The notes under the pieces: model-generated | What the model saw: the letters and a program-made list of their open reading frames with translations, nothing else | What the model was told of the DNA's origin: nothing | The model's database searches: none | Part shown: piece by piece, positions 40,813-51,460 of the stretch | Layout: every line of letters starts with the position of its first letter | How positions within the stretch are numbered: position 1 is the first letter of the stretch | NCBI GenBank assembly: GCA_019671135.1 | Contig: JAHRHY010000030.1 | Span: 62,001 to 126,000, forward strand | Length of the DNA stretch: 64,000 nt | Origin: Linnemannia hyalina | Lineage: Eukaryota; Mortierellomycota; Mortierellomycetes; Mortierellales; Mortierellaceae | Direction of reading: 5' to 3' | Program-made: the position numbers and the translations under genes

Positions 40813-40855
<43 letters not shown>

Positions 40856-41005
40856 ATTAGTGGATGAACAATCCAACGCTTACTGAATTATGTTTCAGTA
40901 TGATCGGAAGAGCCGACATCGAAGGATCAAAAAGCAATGTCGCTATGAACGTATGGCTGCCACAAGCCAGTTAATATCCCTATGATACTTTTTCTGTAGC
41001 CATTT
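40648..41005 (-). pseudogene. Degenerate fragment of the 3' part of 25S/28S rRNA
   Basis: Read on the minus strand, this stretch follows the order of fungal large-subunit rRNA: a piece matching ACTGGCTTGTGGCAGCC, then GATCCTTCGATGTCGGCTC, GCGTTGGATTGTTCATCC, ACGTGAGCTGGGTTTAGACC, the sarcin-ricin loop AGTACGAGAGGAACCG, and finally CTGAACGCCTCTAAGTCAG. The match stops at the edge of the 870-bp element on one side and fades near 41005 on the other. With about 350 bases of a roughly 3.4-kb gene and some changed positions, this is a dispersed fragment, not a working rRNA gene. Confidence 0.9.
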
Positions 41006-41978
41006 TCCAATCCGCAGTCAATATCTCCCCTCCATCCCCTTCCCTTTCTCTCTGTTTTCTGAGCCAAAAATATACTCAATATAAATTAGCCACATCTAGT
41101 ATGAACTTTCTTTCTGCCACATTATGTATGCCTATGGTCATCGCCCTGGTTTACTTCATATAAACAAAAGACACGTCTTTTACCTTTCTCCCAGCCCTCA
41201 TCCGTTTTGCCACGCCGCACATAAGGTGCTTGAGGAAAGACCTTGACTCCAGTGCACCATATCACGTGCATTATCTAAAGAGCAGTCTCGACTAAGAAGA
41301 GAACCACCTATAAATGCAGTTCATTTCCTTGGTAATAAGATCCCCCTCTTTGTCTCGCTATTCATTTCTCCCTATACCTCTTTTGATGTCGAATACCATC
41401 CCCTCGCTCTTCTCCCGGTATTTTATTCTCCATCCAGGTCCAAGATGCTGATACTATAATCCTTAAGTGCCTGAACAGCTACTGTCTCTCGAATGAATTG
41501 TTTTCCCATTTTAAATCCTTAGTACCGTACGAGATATTGTGCGAAGGCGCTGTATAATTGACATTATTCCTATGTTGAAAATGTTAAATGACAAGCTAAT
41601 CAAGCGTTGTCCTTGTTGTCGTCATCCTCGTATCCAATGCCCCGATGAAGCTTCAAGGTAATCCATTCTAAAGACCTATGGCTGGAGGGTGGGGCGCTAG
41701 AATTCTGATTCCTTGCACATGGTAGGAAGGGCGCACCAAAGGAGACGTGATCTGGGAGACCTTGAACGAGGGAGGATGCGATTTGATAACGTTGATAGTC
41801 TGAGAAACGAGATCCTAAGAAAAGAAATAATGCGACAAATAGAAAATTACAACAGTACAGTAGTTTGAATATACAGTAGCAGTATCGCCGGCAGTCTGTC
41901 ACGAAACAAGAGCTTGCTCTTGTGACTTCGCCCTTCTAACAAATATAAAAGGGCCTTAGATAGTAAATCTATAGCTCA
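41006..41978. other. Spacer between rRNA fragment and hypothetical gene
   Basis: No gene is supported. The sequence is AT-rich, with C/T-rich patches near 41020-41060 and 41340-41420 and no clear repeat. Confidence 0.4.
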
Positions 41979-43300
41979 TTACTTGGTATCGCCAAATAAC
42001 ATACGCCTTAGCCTTTTCTCATACTCATCTCCTAGCCCTTGATCAAGGTTCTCTTTATCTGCTTCATTCCATTGCTTGGTCTGCTTTCTTGACACAGTCC
42101 AGCTATGAAAAACATACCTTTGCAACCATGAGGGGAGCAATTCCTGGGAGTAAAAGCGAATGCTGATACTTGCTCTGTGGTACGTCGAATCTACCCAACT
42201 CTACCGGGATGTAAAGAGCCTCATGTACCAGTTGCAACGACATTAATCTGCATCGTCCTCCTAATTATTTTTATGATAAAAAAAAGAAAATAAATCTGTT
42301 CCTTTTAACCCAAGTCAAGTATATTCAACAAATGCTTTTACCTACCATTTATCAACAGACCCACAACGACAATTTTTCACATTGGCTGCAAGAAATTGAT
42401 CCAGCGACAGTTTCATCATGCATGGGACTCTTCTGTGGTCCAGTTCGACCATGTCATATGCAGCAGTAGGGGACTTGATCTCCGCAACGACTATGGGCAG
42501 CTTCCTAAAGAACCCAAAATAATTTGGAAATAACTGTTCCTTATAGTTGTATGGGGTTGGAAGGAGATCTTGCGATCTAAATAATCAAAGAAACAAATTA
42601 TTAAAGGAAAAACATATAAAGCTTTAAGATCCCAAGAAATATCTGTACATACCAATGTTCGGGATTCAGTGCTCCAAAAGTAGCCGTGATCAGACCGCTC
42701 ACTGACCATTGAATATAAGTGTCGTTATTTCCCAAGACGGCGTCTTGCCAAAAGCCAGAGGTCGAAGAATAGGCCAAGACCTGATCTGCTGCAATCGATG
42801 TCGACCCCAGAGCTTTCTCGCGAATGAACACCAAAGAGTTACGATACTCGTGTGCTACTGAATACAGGGCTGTATACACGAGTACCGATACGTCCTCAGC
42901 AGTCGGCTCCACTTTTCGTCCTTTTGCCAACGCCCGAACAACCTCCTCCGGGAAATGATCCTAAAGTAGTTCCCTTGTAAAGACGAAGTTCAAAGCGCTG
43001 AAAACGATACAAGTCAGATAAAAGTATTAAAAATAAAAATAACAATAAATGAATGACATTAAATTTGCAGAATCTCCGGAGTGGCGCTGAGATGACACTG
43101 ATTTTTGACAAGCACTTTGCGCGCCTCCATCAAAGTTTGGGAGATATCCAAGCTATCGATCTCGAGTGCGGCCTGCTTAGAGTGCAAGAAGTGGTGCCCG
43201 GTCCAACGAGGAAGTTGTAGTGGTGAAAACGCAATGGAGCTTAAGGACGATCTTGCAGTGGAGGAGGTAAGATACTGTAGTTGCTGCCCTGCTCATCCAA
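41979..43300 (-). CDS. Hypothetical protein, at least five exons, function unknown
   Basis: I do not recognise the product. On the minus strand a chain of exons joins in frame through GT-AG introns. One near 43080-43265 includes FSPLQLPRWTGHHFLHSKQ and IDSLDISQTLMEARKVLVKN. One starting near 42963 gives DHFPEEVVRALAKGRKVEPT and IREKALGSTSIAADQVLAY and ends in NPEHW. One at about 42346-42506 gives LPIVVAEIKSPTAAYDMVEL. One at about 42118-42245 gives LVHEALYIPVELGRFDVPQS. The last ends SWTVSRKQTKQ...MLFGDTK with TAA at 41979-41981. Upstream of 43265 the reading shifts frame (a second good frame carries ILPLFDTGLPLDEQGSN), so the 5' end is either missed introns or decay. The surroundings are transposon-rich, so it may belong to a dispersed family. 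Confidence 0.5.
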
Positions 43301-43738
43301 TGGCAAACCGGTGTCAAAGAGGGAGAATGTCGACGAGTCTAATCCAAGTGGTACAAATTAAAAAGACTTTTAGTTAAGACAACCATATCGAACATAATAC
43401 CGAAATCGGTTTTAGGCTCACAATGTTTTAACCAGCAATGCCTTCATTTCTATTCTGTTCCTTAAGCAGCATTGCTTATTCGATTCCAGGCGAGTTGATG
43501 CTTGGGCGCGCTGACTTCAAAACACCCAAATGGGAAGACCACTTGAATGGACGAGCAAAGCAGGTTCTCTTGATATAATTATGGTGCTTCTTTTGTTCAA
43601 AAAAAACCAAACAAGCTTGATCAAATCGAAACTGGTCTTATCCTTAAAGTAAAGCCAGGGTTCTGGGCTAGTCGCAATCATTGTTTGAGGCGAGAGTGAA
43701 GATGATGAGAGAATAAAAAAAAGCTCCATTGCAACATT

Positions 43739-43792
43739 CCCGATCGCGAACCGCAGTTACACTAAACCTCGAACTCGAGGAGAGGGATCGGG
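43739..43792 (-). repeat. Small hairpin-forming repeat, copy A
   Basis: A 54-base unit closed by CCCGATC and GATCGGG, with an inner CCTCG/CGAGG stem and a conserved CGAACCGCAGTTACACT core on the plus strand. It matches copy B about 110 bases away. Confidence 0.45.
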
Positions 43793-43849
43793 ATGATACA
43801 GTCGTAGCAAGAAGGAAGGTAAGATGAAAAAAGGTACCATGGCAACAAT

Positions 43850-43901
43850 CCCGATTACGAACCGCAGTTACACTTGACCTCGAAGGCGAGGAGGAATCGG
43901 G
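43850..43901 (-). repeat. Small hairpin-forming repeat, copy B
   Basis: A 52-base unit closed by CCCGATT and AATCGGG, with the same inner stem and core as copy A. The closing stem differs from copy A by a matched pair change. The adjoining GCAGTCATTGTTTGA also has a relative near 43668. Confidence 0.45.
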
Positions 43902-43978
43902 CTAACCGCAGTCATTGTTTGAAACAGAGTGGGGGGAAGGAGCGGAAGGGGGAGGAACGCATGGAGAATAGTGAACTT

Positions 43979-44022
43979 TCTCCTCCTCCTCCTCCTCCTC
44001 CTCCTCCTCCTCCTCCTCCTCC
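43979..44022 (+). repeat. CTC trinucleotide microsatellite
   Basis: About fourteen perfect TCC/CTC units. On the other strand it reads as an Arg or Gly run, which I do not regard as coding. Confidence 0.8.
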
Positions 44023-44667
44023 TTGATGACGTCTCATAGTATTTATCATCGCAAATGCAGCCTTCTCTCTTTCGCAATTGCTTTGCCCTTTCACCTTCAC
44101 CCTTTTCTAGCACATTCTTCCCCTTTACATCTTTTATCCTCTGTCTTTGTTTTGTTTTTGAGGGATTGAGTACCTTGCACTTGCATGGATCTCTCTCTCT
44201 CTCTCTCACGGCATTTCATGCAGACCTTCATCCCGCTCTTCATCTCTTTTTTCCACTCACTTGTTCCCACCTTCCCTTGATGTCACTAATCACGCCATTC
44301 TCCTCTCAACATAGCCTCGAAGTAGTAGCACGACATTTAAAAGCAATGAGTCCCCCAGTCTTCACTTTTCTATCCCCCACTTATTGACACATTCACAATA
44401 CCTTTCATCACTTTCATCTCTTTTTGCCCTTTTTTTTTCCTTCTTTGTCTCATTTATTTTTTGTCGCTCCATTCTCAAAATAGCAACACACCAAACCATT
44501 CTTCACTACAATCTACAAGCACTCCCACCCCTCTACCTCTACCAAGACCGTCGCCGGCGATCGATCGGCTTATTGCACCCCTGCATTCCAGCGAAAAAAG
44601 TCGTTTCAGGGCGAGAGTGACCCCTCGGCATCCTCAATTTACAGTTTCTCGCCCTCGCTCCACGTGG

Positions 44668-45070
44668 AAAAACAGTTTATAGAGCGGAAACCAACTACCT
44701 CGAAAGAAGACGAGGTCAACACTACGTTCTTTTGTTAGAGTATCCGCTCTATATAACTAAAGCTGACGACCCGTTCGACTATCAAGTCAAGAATGGTCTC
44801 CTGTTCCTCAAGAAAGGCGATCGACTCTGCATTCCTGACTTACCGGCCGTCAAGACCCTGTTGTTGAATGAGATGCGTGATTGTCCTGTCTCTGGTCACA
44901 ATGGTGTTGAGAAAACCTATGCCAGGTTGTCTGAACTCTATTACTGGCCTAACATGCTCCATTATGTCCAGTATTATGTCGAGTTCTGTTATGTCTGCAA
45001 GACATCTAAGACAAGAACCACAAAAGAGAACGGGTTACTACAGCCGCTTTCTATTTCGGAGATCCCTTGA
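44668..45070 (+). pseudogene. Ty3-type integrase fragment (zinc-binding H2C2 region)
   Basis: The frame from about 44668 reads into an H2C2 zinc domain: GHNGVEKTYARLSELYYWPNM followed by EFCYVCKTSKT, the layout found just upstream of the integrase core in Ty3/gypsy polyproteins. It ends at TGA 45068-45070, before any catalytic DDE residue. At its end it abuts a gag-like fragment on the opposite strand, so this is a truncated remnant, rearranged or overwritten. Confidence 0.7.
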
Positions 45071-46059
45071 ACCCATCCTGCAATGGATCTCATTGTTTCA
45101 TCAGGTGCCACACCCAGCATCCCCTCAAGGACCGCAATGCGCTTCTGCAACAGGATCATTGTAAGAATGCTCGGATCGACTGCTCTCTGCAGCAAGAATA
45201 ACAAATCAGCGAACTTGGGTAAGTTCTTGACTTGATACACATTTATTAACCCCATCTTGATCACCTTCTCAACCTCATCTGTCCTCTCAGTCTGCGTCAT
45301 AGCACCCTCCACAAACACTTTCTCACATCTCGCCCACGGCCACTTTCCTTCAGGGTTACGACTCAAGACTGCATTTATGGCATTAGATGCTTTACGATCC
45401 ATATTTGCCAAGCACAACAATCTTGAACATCTCTCATCTAACCCGCCCGTCGTGAACTTTGTTACTCCTATTCTATGAAATTCGTACAGGAACTCTCGGA
45501 CGTTGGTAATCAAGGGACCGTGGATCTTGATGTCAAGAACAGGAAGCAGATGAGCCTCGACCAACCAATGGTAACGCGGAAACTCATTCGACAACTTGAT
45601 CTAGTTAATCTTTCCACCCTTCTTAACCCCCAACTCCTCATTCTCCTCTCTGGTCACAACACTAGAGAACGCCGTCCTCCCCATGGACCTCTCAGCACTC
45701 TCCAGGTCATCCAGCATAACATTCCACTCGTTCATTGCGGCCTTGGCCTCGGCGATCTGACATGTTAGTTCCGCCAACTTTGGTTGCTCCTGGTTGCCCT
45801 CTTCTTGGCTCAACCCTTGGATGCGCGCGGTCAACTGCATCTTCTGTCTCGTCAACGTCGCCAGTTGCATCAAATACTCCTTTATCTTTCCTCTGGCTGC
45901 ATGGGCATCCATAAAGTCAGGGTCAACAGTTTTCTGCTTGTCAACATCAACGTCCATGCCTGCTCCCTCATCTCGACCCGACGTCAAGGTCAGTGCATCT
46001 AATGCACCAACAACCTTACTGCCAGCGCCCTCGTTCTTCTTTGCCGTATTCGCTGCCAT
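45071..46059 (-). pseudogene. Ty3-type gag-like gene with an in-frame stop
   Basis: Starting at ATG 46059 the frame gives an acidic N-terminus, a probable coiled coil (LATLTRQKMQLTARIQGL) and, after a single TAG at 45601-45603, continues in the same frame with EFPRYHWLVEAHLLPVLD, WARCEKVFVEGAM and PKFADLLFLLQR. The trailing part resembles retrotransposon capsid (gag) proteins. No zinc knuckle is seen before the frame runs into the antisense of the neighbouring integrase fragment near 45070. The unbroken frame on both sides of one stop suggests recent inactivation. The family call is moderate. Confidence 0.5.
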
Positions 46060-46600
46060 TCTCTATGACCCAATTAAAGGAAAGAAAACAAACAGAAAAA
46101 CAGAAAAAACAGAAAACGAAATGAGCTTTTGAAAACTGATGATCAACCAGACTGCACCCCAGAAAAAATAATACTGCCACTTCTAGCGTCAACTTCCAGT
46201 GCTCTTTGCTCAGTGATCCACTTGATTCAAAATAAAAAATAAAAAATAAAAAATAAAAAACAACACCCAGAAAAAAATAAAAGTTTTCTGATGCAAATGA
46301 ATTCGGATGAGGGCACACCTAAATGCCAACAAAGACGAATCCCGGGTTTATTTGAACAAGAATGTCCTTGATCAAAACTAACGGTGAGTTTTCTAATGAA
46401 TCTCTGCTACCGTGTTATACGAAGACCTCAAATGACCACACAGATGTATGATTGCACTTGAAAGCTCCAACACAAAAGGGTAGAATAGTAACCAAATAAT
46501 ATCAACAAAAGTAACCACCTGTTACACTTTGTATTAATGATCAGTCTCTGCTGTAACCTTGTCACTAGTGACCAGATACACGGCCGAAATGACCACTAAT
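46060..46600. other. AT-rich spacer upstream of the gag remnant
   Basis: No gene is supported. An AAAAAAT-type tandem repeat lies near 46226-46260. The stretch could hold a leader or decayed LTR of the gag remnant, but I found no second LTR copy. Confidence 0.35.
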
Positions 46601-46860
46601 TAGTGTTTCTCAACGGATATCCGTCATACGAAATCCGATCCTATTCATCCGTTAATAAGGGATATGGATCGTGTTTTTCTTCATCCGAATCATATTTTTG
46701 AACTGGTGATCCGATCCATTAGGGATCCTTTCCTCATTGTATCCGATCCTATAAACTATCCGATCCGTTGTTGATCCGAAAATGCGGGACACATATCCTA
46801 AAGCCGATGGAGTTTTATCCGAATGAAAACGAATTGCAATCCGTACCGATAGAACTTTTT
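46601..46860. repeat. Left subterminal repeats of the hAT element (ATCCG motif)
   Basis: At least ten ATCCG motifs, often as ATCCGATCC, occur within about 250 bases. A matching array on the far side of the transposase gene carries mainly the complement CGGAT. Confidence 0.55.
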
Positions 46861-48461
46861 CAATCGGCAGGCTATAGGATTTCGATGCGAGTTCAGGACC
46901 TCAACCGCTGCTATACTTGTTACTGAACCAGGTGAGAGACAGCTACTCTTGACTTCATGTTTTCTGTATGATATGGAAGGATATTTGTATTGATTGTAGT
47001 CACTAGTTGGTTGCTATGAAAGGAGGGGGTTGCTCTTCGTTATAGGGCCATCGTTTTTTTTGTCTACCACAAAGAAAATTCGCCTCAATCTGTTAGGGGT
47101 TACTGCTCCTGTTCCAATCCGATCTTATTCCAGGTGCTCATCAGAACCGACTCGCGTATTTTCTCCGAGCTTAGTCGATTTCTATTATGCGGCAAAAAGA
47201 GTTTCGCTTGAGAGAAACATCTTTCCGAGGGCGTAGATGTGGCAGGAATGGCGAGGTAATCTCTTGCCATCTTGGCAAGGTGCGGTGAGGACTTTTCCTG
47301 GTTTTTCCAAAACGTTAGTGCATCCTTTGCGGTTAATGAGGCGCTCTTAGAATTGGTGTACTCGTCCAGATCATCGAAATCGCTCTGCGCCCAGTCACCA
47401 AAGAGATCGTCATCGAACTCGTAGCCATCAGGGGCAAGTAAGGAATCCCCTGTGGCGGATCCTGCGGTCATTATCATCTCAGGCTCGAGCGTGGACTTGT
47501 ATGACTTCCTCCATACACGACGGACGGATTCTTCGGCCAGCTCCCGATACTCTGTCTCCCACTGCTGGTGCTCCCAATACCGAAACCATAACATCGGGTG
47601 CATTGATGTAGCGATGGCATAGATGGACGATTGGTCGGTCTTTCCGTAATATTTTTGTAGCTTGTCCTTGGCCGCCTGCGCAGCATTACATAGATAGCTG
47701 TTCCTGGATTCCTTCTTGTTGGTCGCAATGAAATCCTCGACGTGGTCAATCAACTTGTTGTAGAAATAAATCGTCAAAGGGATCGATGTGTAGGTGGTAC
47801 TCGAGCATGCCTTGATCGATAGATGGGCGAAGTTTTTGAGGAGATTGCACAAAAGTCCAAGCTGGTCCCAATCCTCCGACGTCAGCAAGTAATCCTCCAT
47901 TGCTCTCATATCGCATAGATCTGTGTACACAGTCCTCAGCTCTTGAGCCCTTTGGAGCATTGCAAAGGTGGAGTTCCACCTTGTCCTCAGTTCCAGGATA
48001 AACGTGACCTTGAGGTTTCGCTGGCGGCGATATTCTTCTGACTTTCCCAGAACTGTTTGCGAACACCTACATGTACATTGGAGCATAAAAAACAAGTCTT
48101 GGTATTAGCACCGGCTATAAAAAAAAGAAAACAAAGGCGGGGTATTCACAAAATGGATAACCGCATACCTAATCTTTGTAATGCCTTTCCTAAGTCGTCC
48201 GAGCCATCCCGATGGATAAGACCCATCGCCATCGACCTCACCCTCATCACCGTCCAGATCAGTGCTGTTGTCGGACTCGTCCAAAGCAATGCCGCAGTGC
48301 TCCAGAGTCAGGCCCATGCTGGAATCAGTTTCAGTGTCATTGCTGTCTGAATCGGGTCCGCCCATATCATCCACATTCACCACATCTACAGAAGCTGTTT
48401 CCTCCGAGCGAGAAGCCGAAAAACCCTTGGAGGCATGAGCAGCTGGGATAGCTGGAGCAGC

Positions 48462-48464
48462 TCA
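48462..48464 (-). other. In-frame TGA in hAT exon 4
   Basis: The reading frame is open on both sides (LRPA before, then an Ala/Pro-rich stretch leading to VDVVNVDDM). A CGA to TGA change would explain it. Confidence 0.6.
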
Positions 48465-48789
48465 AGCAGGACGTAATGCACTTGCAGTACTAGTGTTCTC
48501 CCCACCGCGTAGCTGTTCTTCGGGGTCGGCTTGATCGTAGAGGGCTTGGCGTTTGGGTGCTGCGGCGCGTAATCCATCCTTTCCAAGCAGAGCCTGGACC
48601 GCCAGGTTAATGATGTGGGCAAGACATGGAATATATTGCTCCTGGGCGTCAAAAATATCCCTATGAATCAGCAAGATTAATCAAATAAAAGGATGTATTA
48701 GAGAAAGTAGCATTGACTTGCTTTTCAATCCACCATGAAGTTGTAACAATGCACCATAGGTTTATACCATTCACCGTTCTTGTCTCTCG

Positions 48790-49283
48790 CGGCCCCTTCA
48801 TGTGCAGAGGATATAAAAAGGCATATAAAAAATATCCAAAGTCCAAGGAACGGAGTGTTGACTTCCATAACTGGCATATCTCTTCATAGTGGGCAACAGA
48901 ACACAGAATAAAATAGCAATAGACAGCACAAGAATTTTTAAAATGTAATCTCTCCCCTGTATTTCGCCCCAAAGATACAATTGAGAGTACAAGTGCTTTA
49001 GATGATCACATACAAGAACTACTCTGGCGAACCTTGCAGTGAGGGTTACAGGTTAATAGTAGATGGACACATTCAAGAGTGTGGTGTGCGAAAAATAAGA
49101 AGACTTTGTTGTTTGGAGAATAGGTTGGTGTTTAGTAGGATAGTTAAACAAAAAATGTTACAATGGTTGTCTTATATGCTTGGTATCATATATACATTGT
49201 CATCCCATAGTCGCTATGGATATTTTCGAGATCTACAGAGATGTAACAAACACCATATGATAATTTGGACGTGAAAGGCCTCC
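48790..49283 (+). mobile_element. 494-bp MITE, copy 1, inserted in the hAT gene
   Basis: Matches 49373-49866 in reverse complement over its whole length, by eye roughly nine in ten positions. It is flanked by the 4-base direct repeat CTCG (48786-48789 and 49284-49287). Removing it together with one repeat restores the hAT frame. The ends share a short imperfect inverted motif (CGGCCCCTTCA against GGAGGCCTTTCA). No protein is supported, although parts of both arms are open in several frames. Confidence 0.85.
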
Positions 49284-49372
49284 CTCGTCATGGCCGCCAG
49301 TTCCTGCATCATTTTCTTGACGTTGGAAGCATTATCACTGGTGATCGACATTACTTTCCGCTGGAGCCCAAA

Positions 49373-49866
49373 GGAGGCCTTTCAAGTCCAAATTATCATA
49401 TGGTGTTTGTTACATCTCTGCAGATCTTAACGATATCCACCGCGTCCATTAGAGGAGAATGTATATATGATACCAAGCATATAAGACAACCATTGTAACA
49501 TTTTTTGTTTAACTATCCTACTAAACACCAACCTATTCTCCAAACAACAAAGTCTTCTTATTTTTCGCTCACCGATATCTTGAATGTGTTCATCTACTAT
49601 TAAACTGTAACCCTCACTGCAAGATTCGACAGAGTAGTTCTTGTATGTGACCATCTAAAGCACTTGTATTCCCAACTGTATCTTTGTCGTGAAATACAGG
49701 GGAGAGATTACATTTTAAAAATTCTTGTGCTGTCTATTGCTATTTTATTCTGTGTTCTGTTGCCCACTATGAAGAGATATGCCAGTTATGGAAGTCAACA
49801 CTCCGTTCCTTGGACTTTGGATATTTTTTATATGCCTTTTTATATCCTCTGCACATGAAGGGGCCG
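49373..49866 (-). mobile_element. 494-bp MITE, copy 2, opposite orientation
   Basis: Same length as copy 1 to the base and inverted to it. It is flanked by the 4-base direct repeat CAAA (49369-49372 and 49867-49870), a different target sequence from copy 1, showing two independent insertions 89 bases apart. Removing it joins the hAT frame cleanly. Confidence 0.85.
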
Positions 49867-50949
49867 CAAAGCGCTCAACAACTGCCGCAAAAGCCTCCAT
49901 CATTTTGTGGCCCGTGTGAGAGCCTCCGAGTGGCTCAAATCCAATGACGACCTCTTGAAGTTTCCATTCGGTATTTATCCAATGAGCTGTGACTCCAAGG
50001 AAGGCTTTTTGAAAGGGGTCGGTCCATCCATCGAGGGTGAATGCAATCTTGGGTACATCTGCCAGCGTCCTGCGAAGTTTGACTTCCAAATCTGTGTACC
50101 GTAGGGTAATCTGAAGTAACAGACATAAAAAATAAAGGATGAATTAATAAGATGAACTTAATATATGAAAGCTCCCAAAATAATCACAATAATAATAAAG
50201 AGTGAAACTGAGTACTGGTAGACTCTACCTGCTTGCAGAGCGTGTTGGGGGAAAGCAACTTGACAGAGGCCTTCGAAGGCGCACTCTGGGCGGCGTAGAG
50301 GAGTTCTTGAAGCTTTGGACTCTTCATGATATGGAATGGTAGCTTGCATGCGATCACCGTATCGACAATGAGAGTCTTAAATGTCTGCTCACTCCAAGTT
50401 TCGGCAGGCCGTTTTGTCCCCTTGACCATCATCTGATGCAAAGGCCCTTTTCTTGCTTGGTAAAGCTCATTGTAGACTTCGTTGTCTGGATCCACGAAGT
50501 GCATATTGATGAGGTGCTTAGTGATGTTGCCCGTGGAGCCTCCTTTGACTATATACTTGGTGGTGCACCGCGGGAAGGAACAATAGATCGTGACTGTGTC
50601 GACTCCCGAGGGAACTTTCTTAGCCCAATTATTTGTAAAGACTTTGCTCCGGGCCGCACGCGCCATTCCAACCGTGACCGACGAGGAAGATTTGCTGACC
50701 GATGAACCGAGCGTGGAGCCAACAGTAGAAGCCATGTCCATATCCATGCTGTTATGAAGAGAGTCCTCATCTGCCAGTTGTTGGCGTTCTATCATGTCAT
50801 CGTCGGCGTCATCCTAATAAAAAGGTACCAATATAAAAAAATGAAAATTACATTCTTTGCTACACCAGGCAGAGAGACGATTACATTTTCCAAAAGGTTC
50901 TTACAATCAAGTGGATGCGTCGTGGCGTCTTTGTGGGTCGTTCAGTCAT

Positions 50950-51267
50950 CAGGAACGGGAAAGAAAAAAGGTAAAGTGGGCCTGTGAAAGGTTGGGGAGT
51001 TGATGAGGAGAGCTGACTAGGGAAGTTGAAAGTTGGCAAAGTAGAGTTGTTGCGGAGAGTGAGAGGATGTCCATAGAAAGCCCAGACGGTAGAACAGTGG
51101 TGTGAAAGGGGGAAGGTAGGGAAAATGAGCGTTGAACGGTAATAATGAAAAAAAGAATGGGTCCGGGAAGTGAGGAGGTGAGAGAAGGAGAAGGTGATGG
51201 CGAGAACACCATACAGCGTCTTATGCAAATAAATTTAAAAGAGCATCAAGGGGATTGAAAGAAGAGG
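50950..51267. other. 5' region of the hAT transposase gene
   Basis: No gene is supported. The sequence is purine-rich on the plus strand, so C/T-rich in the sense of the transposase gene, and probably holds its promoter and leader. Confidence 0.4.
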
Positions 51268-51460
51268 AGCTGCACATTTGAAAGAAAAAGAGGCGAGTGC
51301 GTATCTGAAAGGAAGAAGAGGAGGGTGCGCATGTGAGAGGAAAGAAAAAGAGGAGTGTGCGCATGTGAGAGGAAAGAAAAAGAGGAGGGTGCGCATGTGA
51401 GAGGAAAGAAGAAGAGGAGTGTGTGCATCTGAGAGGAAAGAAGAAGAGGAGTGTGCGCAT
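51268..51460. repeat. 32-bp tandem repeat, about six copies
   Basis: Units of the form GTGAGAGGAAAGAAAAAGAG followed by GAGTGTGCGCAT recur every 32 bases (for example at 51333, 51365 and 51397) with small changes. Confidence 0.8.

Larger units (their letters stand above)
43301..44667. other. Repeat-rich spacer
   Basis: Apart from two hairpin repeats and a CTC microsatellite listed separately, no gene is supported. Bases about 44060-44500 are C/T-rich and resemble a promoter or leader, but only a retrotransposon fragment follows. Confidence 0.4.
47100..50949 (-). pseudogene. hAT transposase gene, interrupted by two MITEs and a nonsense codon
   Basis: Five exons can be followed on the minus strand: 50905-50949, 50229-50813, 50110 to 48768 (hit by insertions), 48660-48169 and 48066-47100, joined in frame by GT-AG introns. 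Exon 2 has a BED-type zinc finger (CSFPRC, then HLINMH). Exon 3 carries KIAFTLDGWTDPFQKAFLGVTAHW, the first catalytic region, and, between two insertions, VMSITSDNASNVKKMM with the second Asp. After the intron comes IPCLAHIINLAVQALL. The last exon ends with the hAT dimerisation domain: YLAIPATSTPSERCFSQAK and RNRLSSEKIRE. Two 494-base elements sit at 49373-49866 and 48790-49283, and an in-frame TGA lies at 48462-48464. The gene cannot make a full protein, but the rest of the frame is preserved, so inactivation looks fairly recent. Confidence 0.88.

Noticed and set aside
43739..43901. tRNA gene or tRNA-derived SINE
   Set aside because: A GGTTCG string resembles a B box, but the unit is only about 53 bases, lacks an A box, and does not fold as a cloverleaf.
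48790..49866. Protein genes in the MITE arms (open frames of 60-100 codons)
   Set aside because: The frames occur in both arms only because the arms are inverted copies. No domain is seen and the ends fit a non-coding element.
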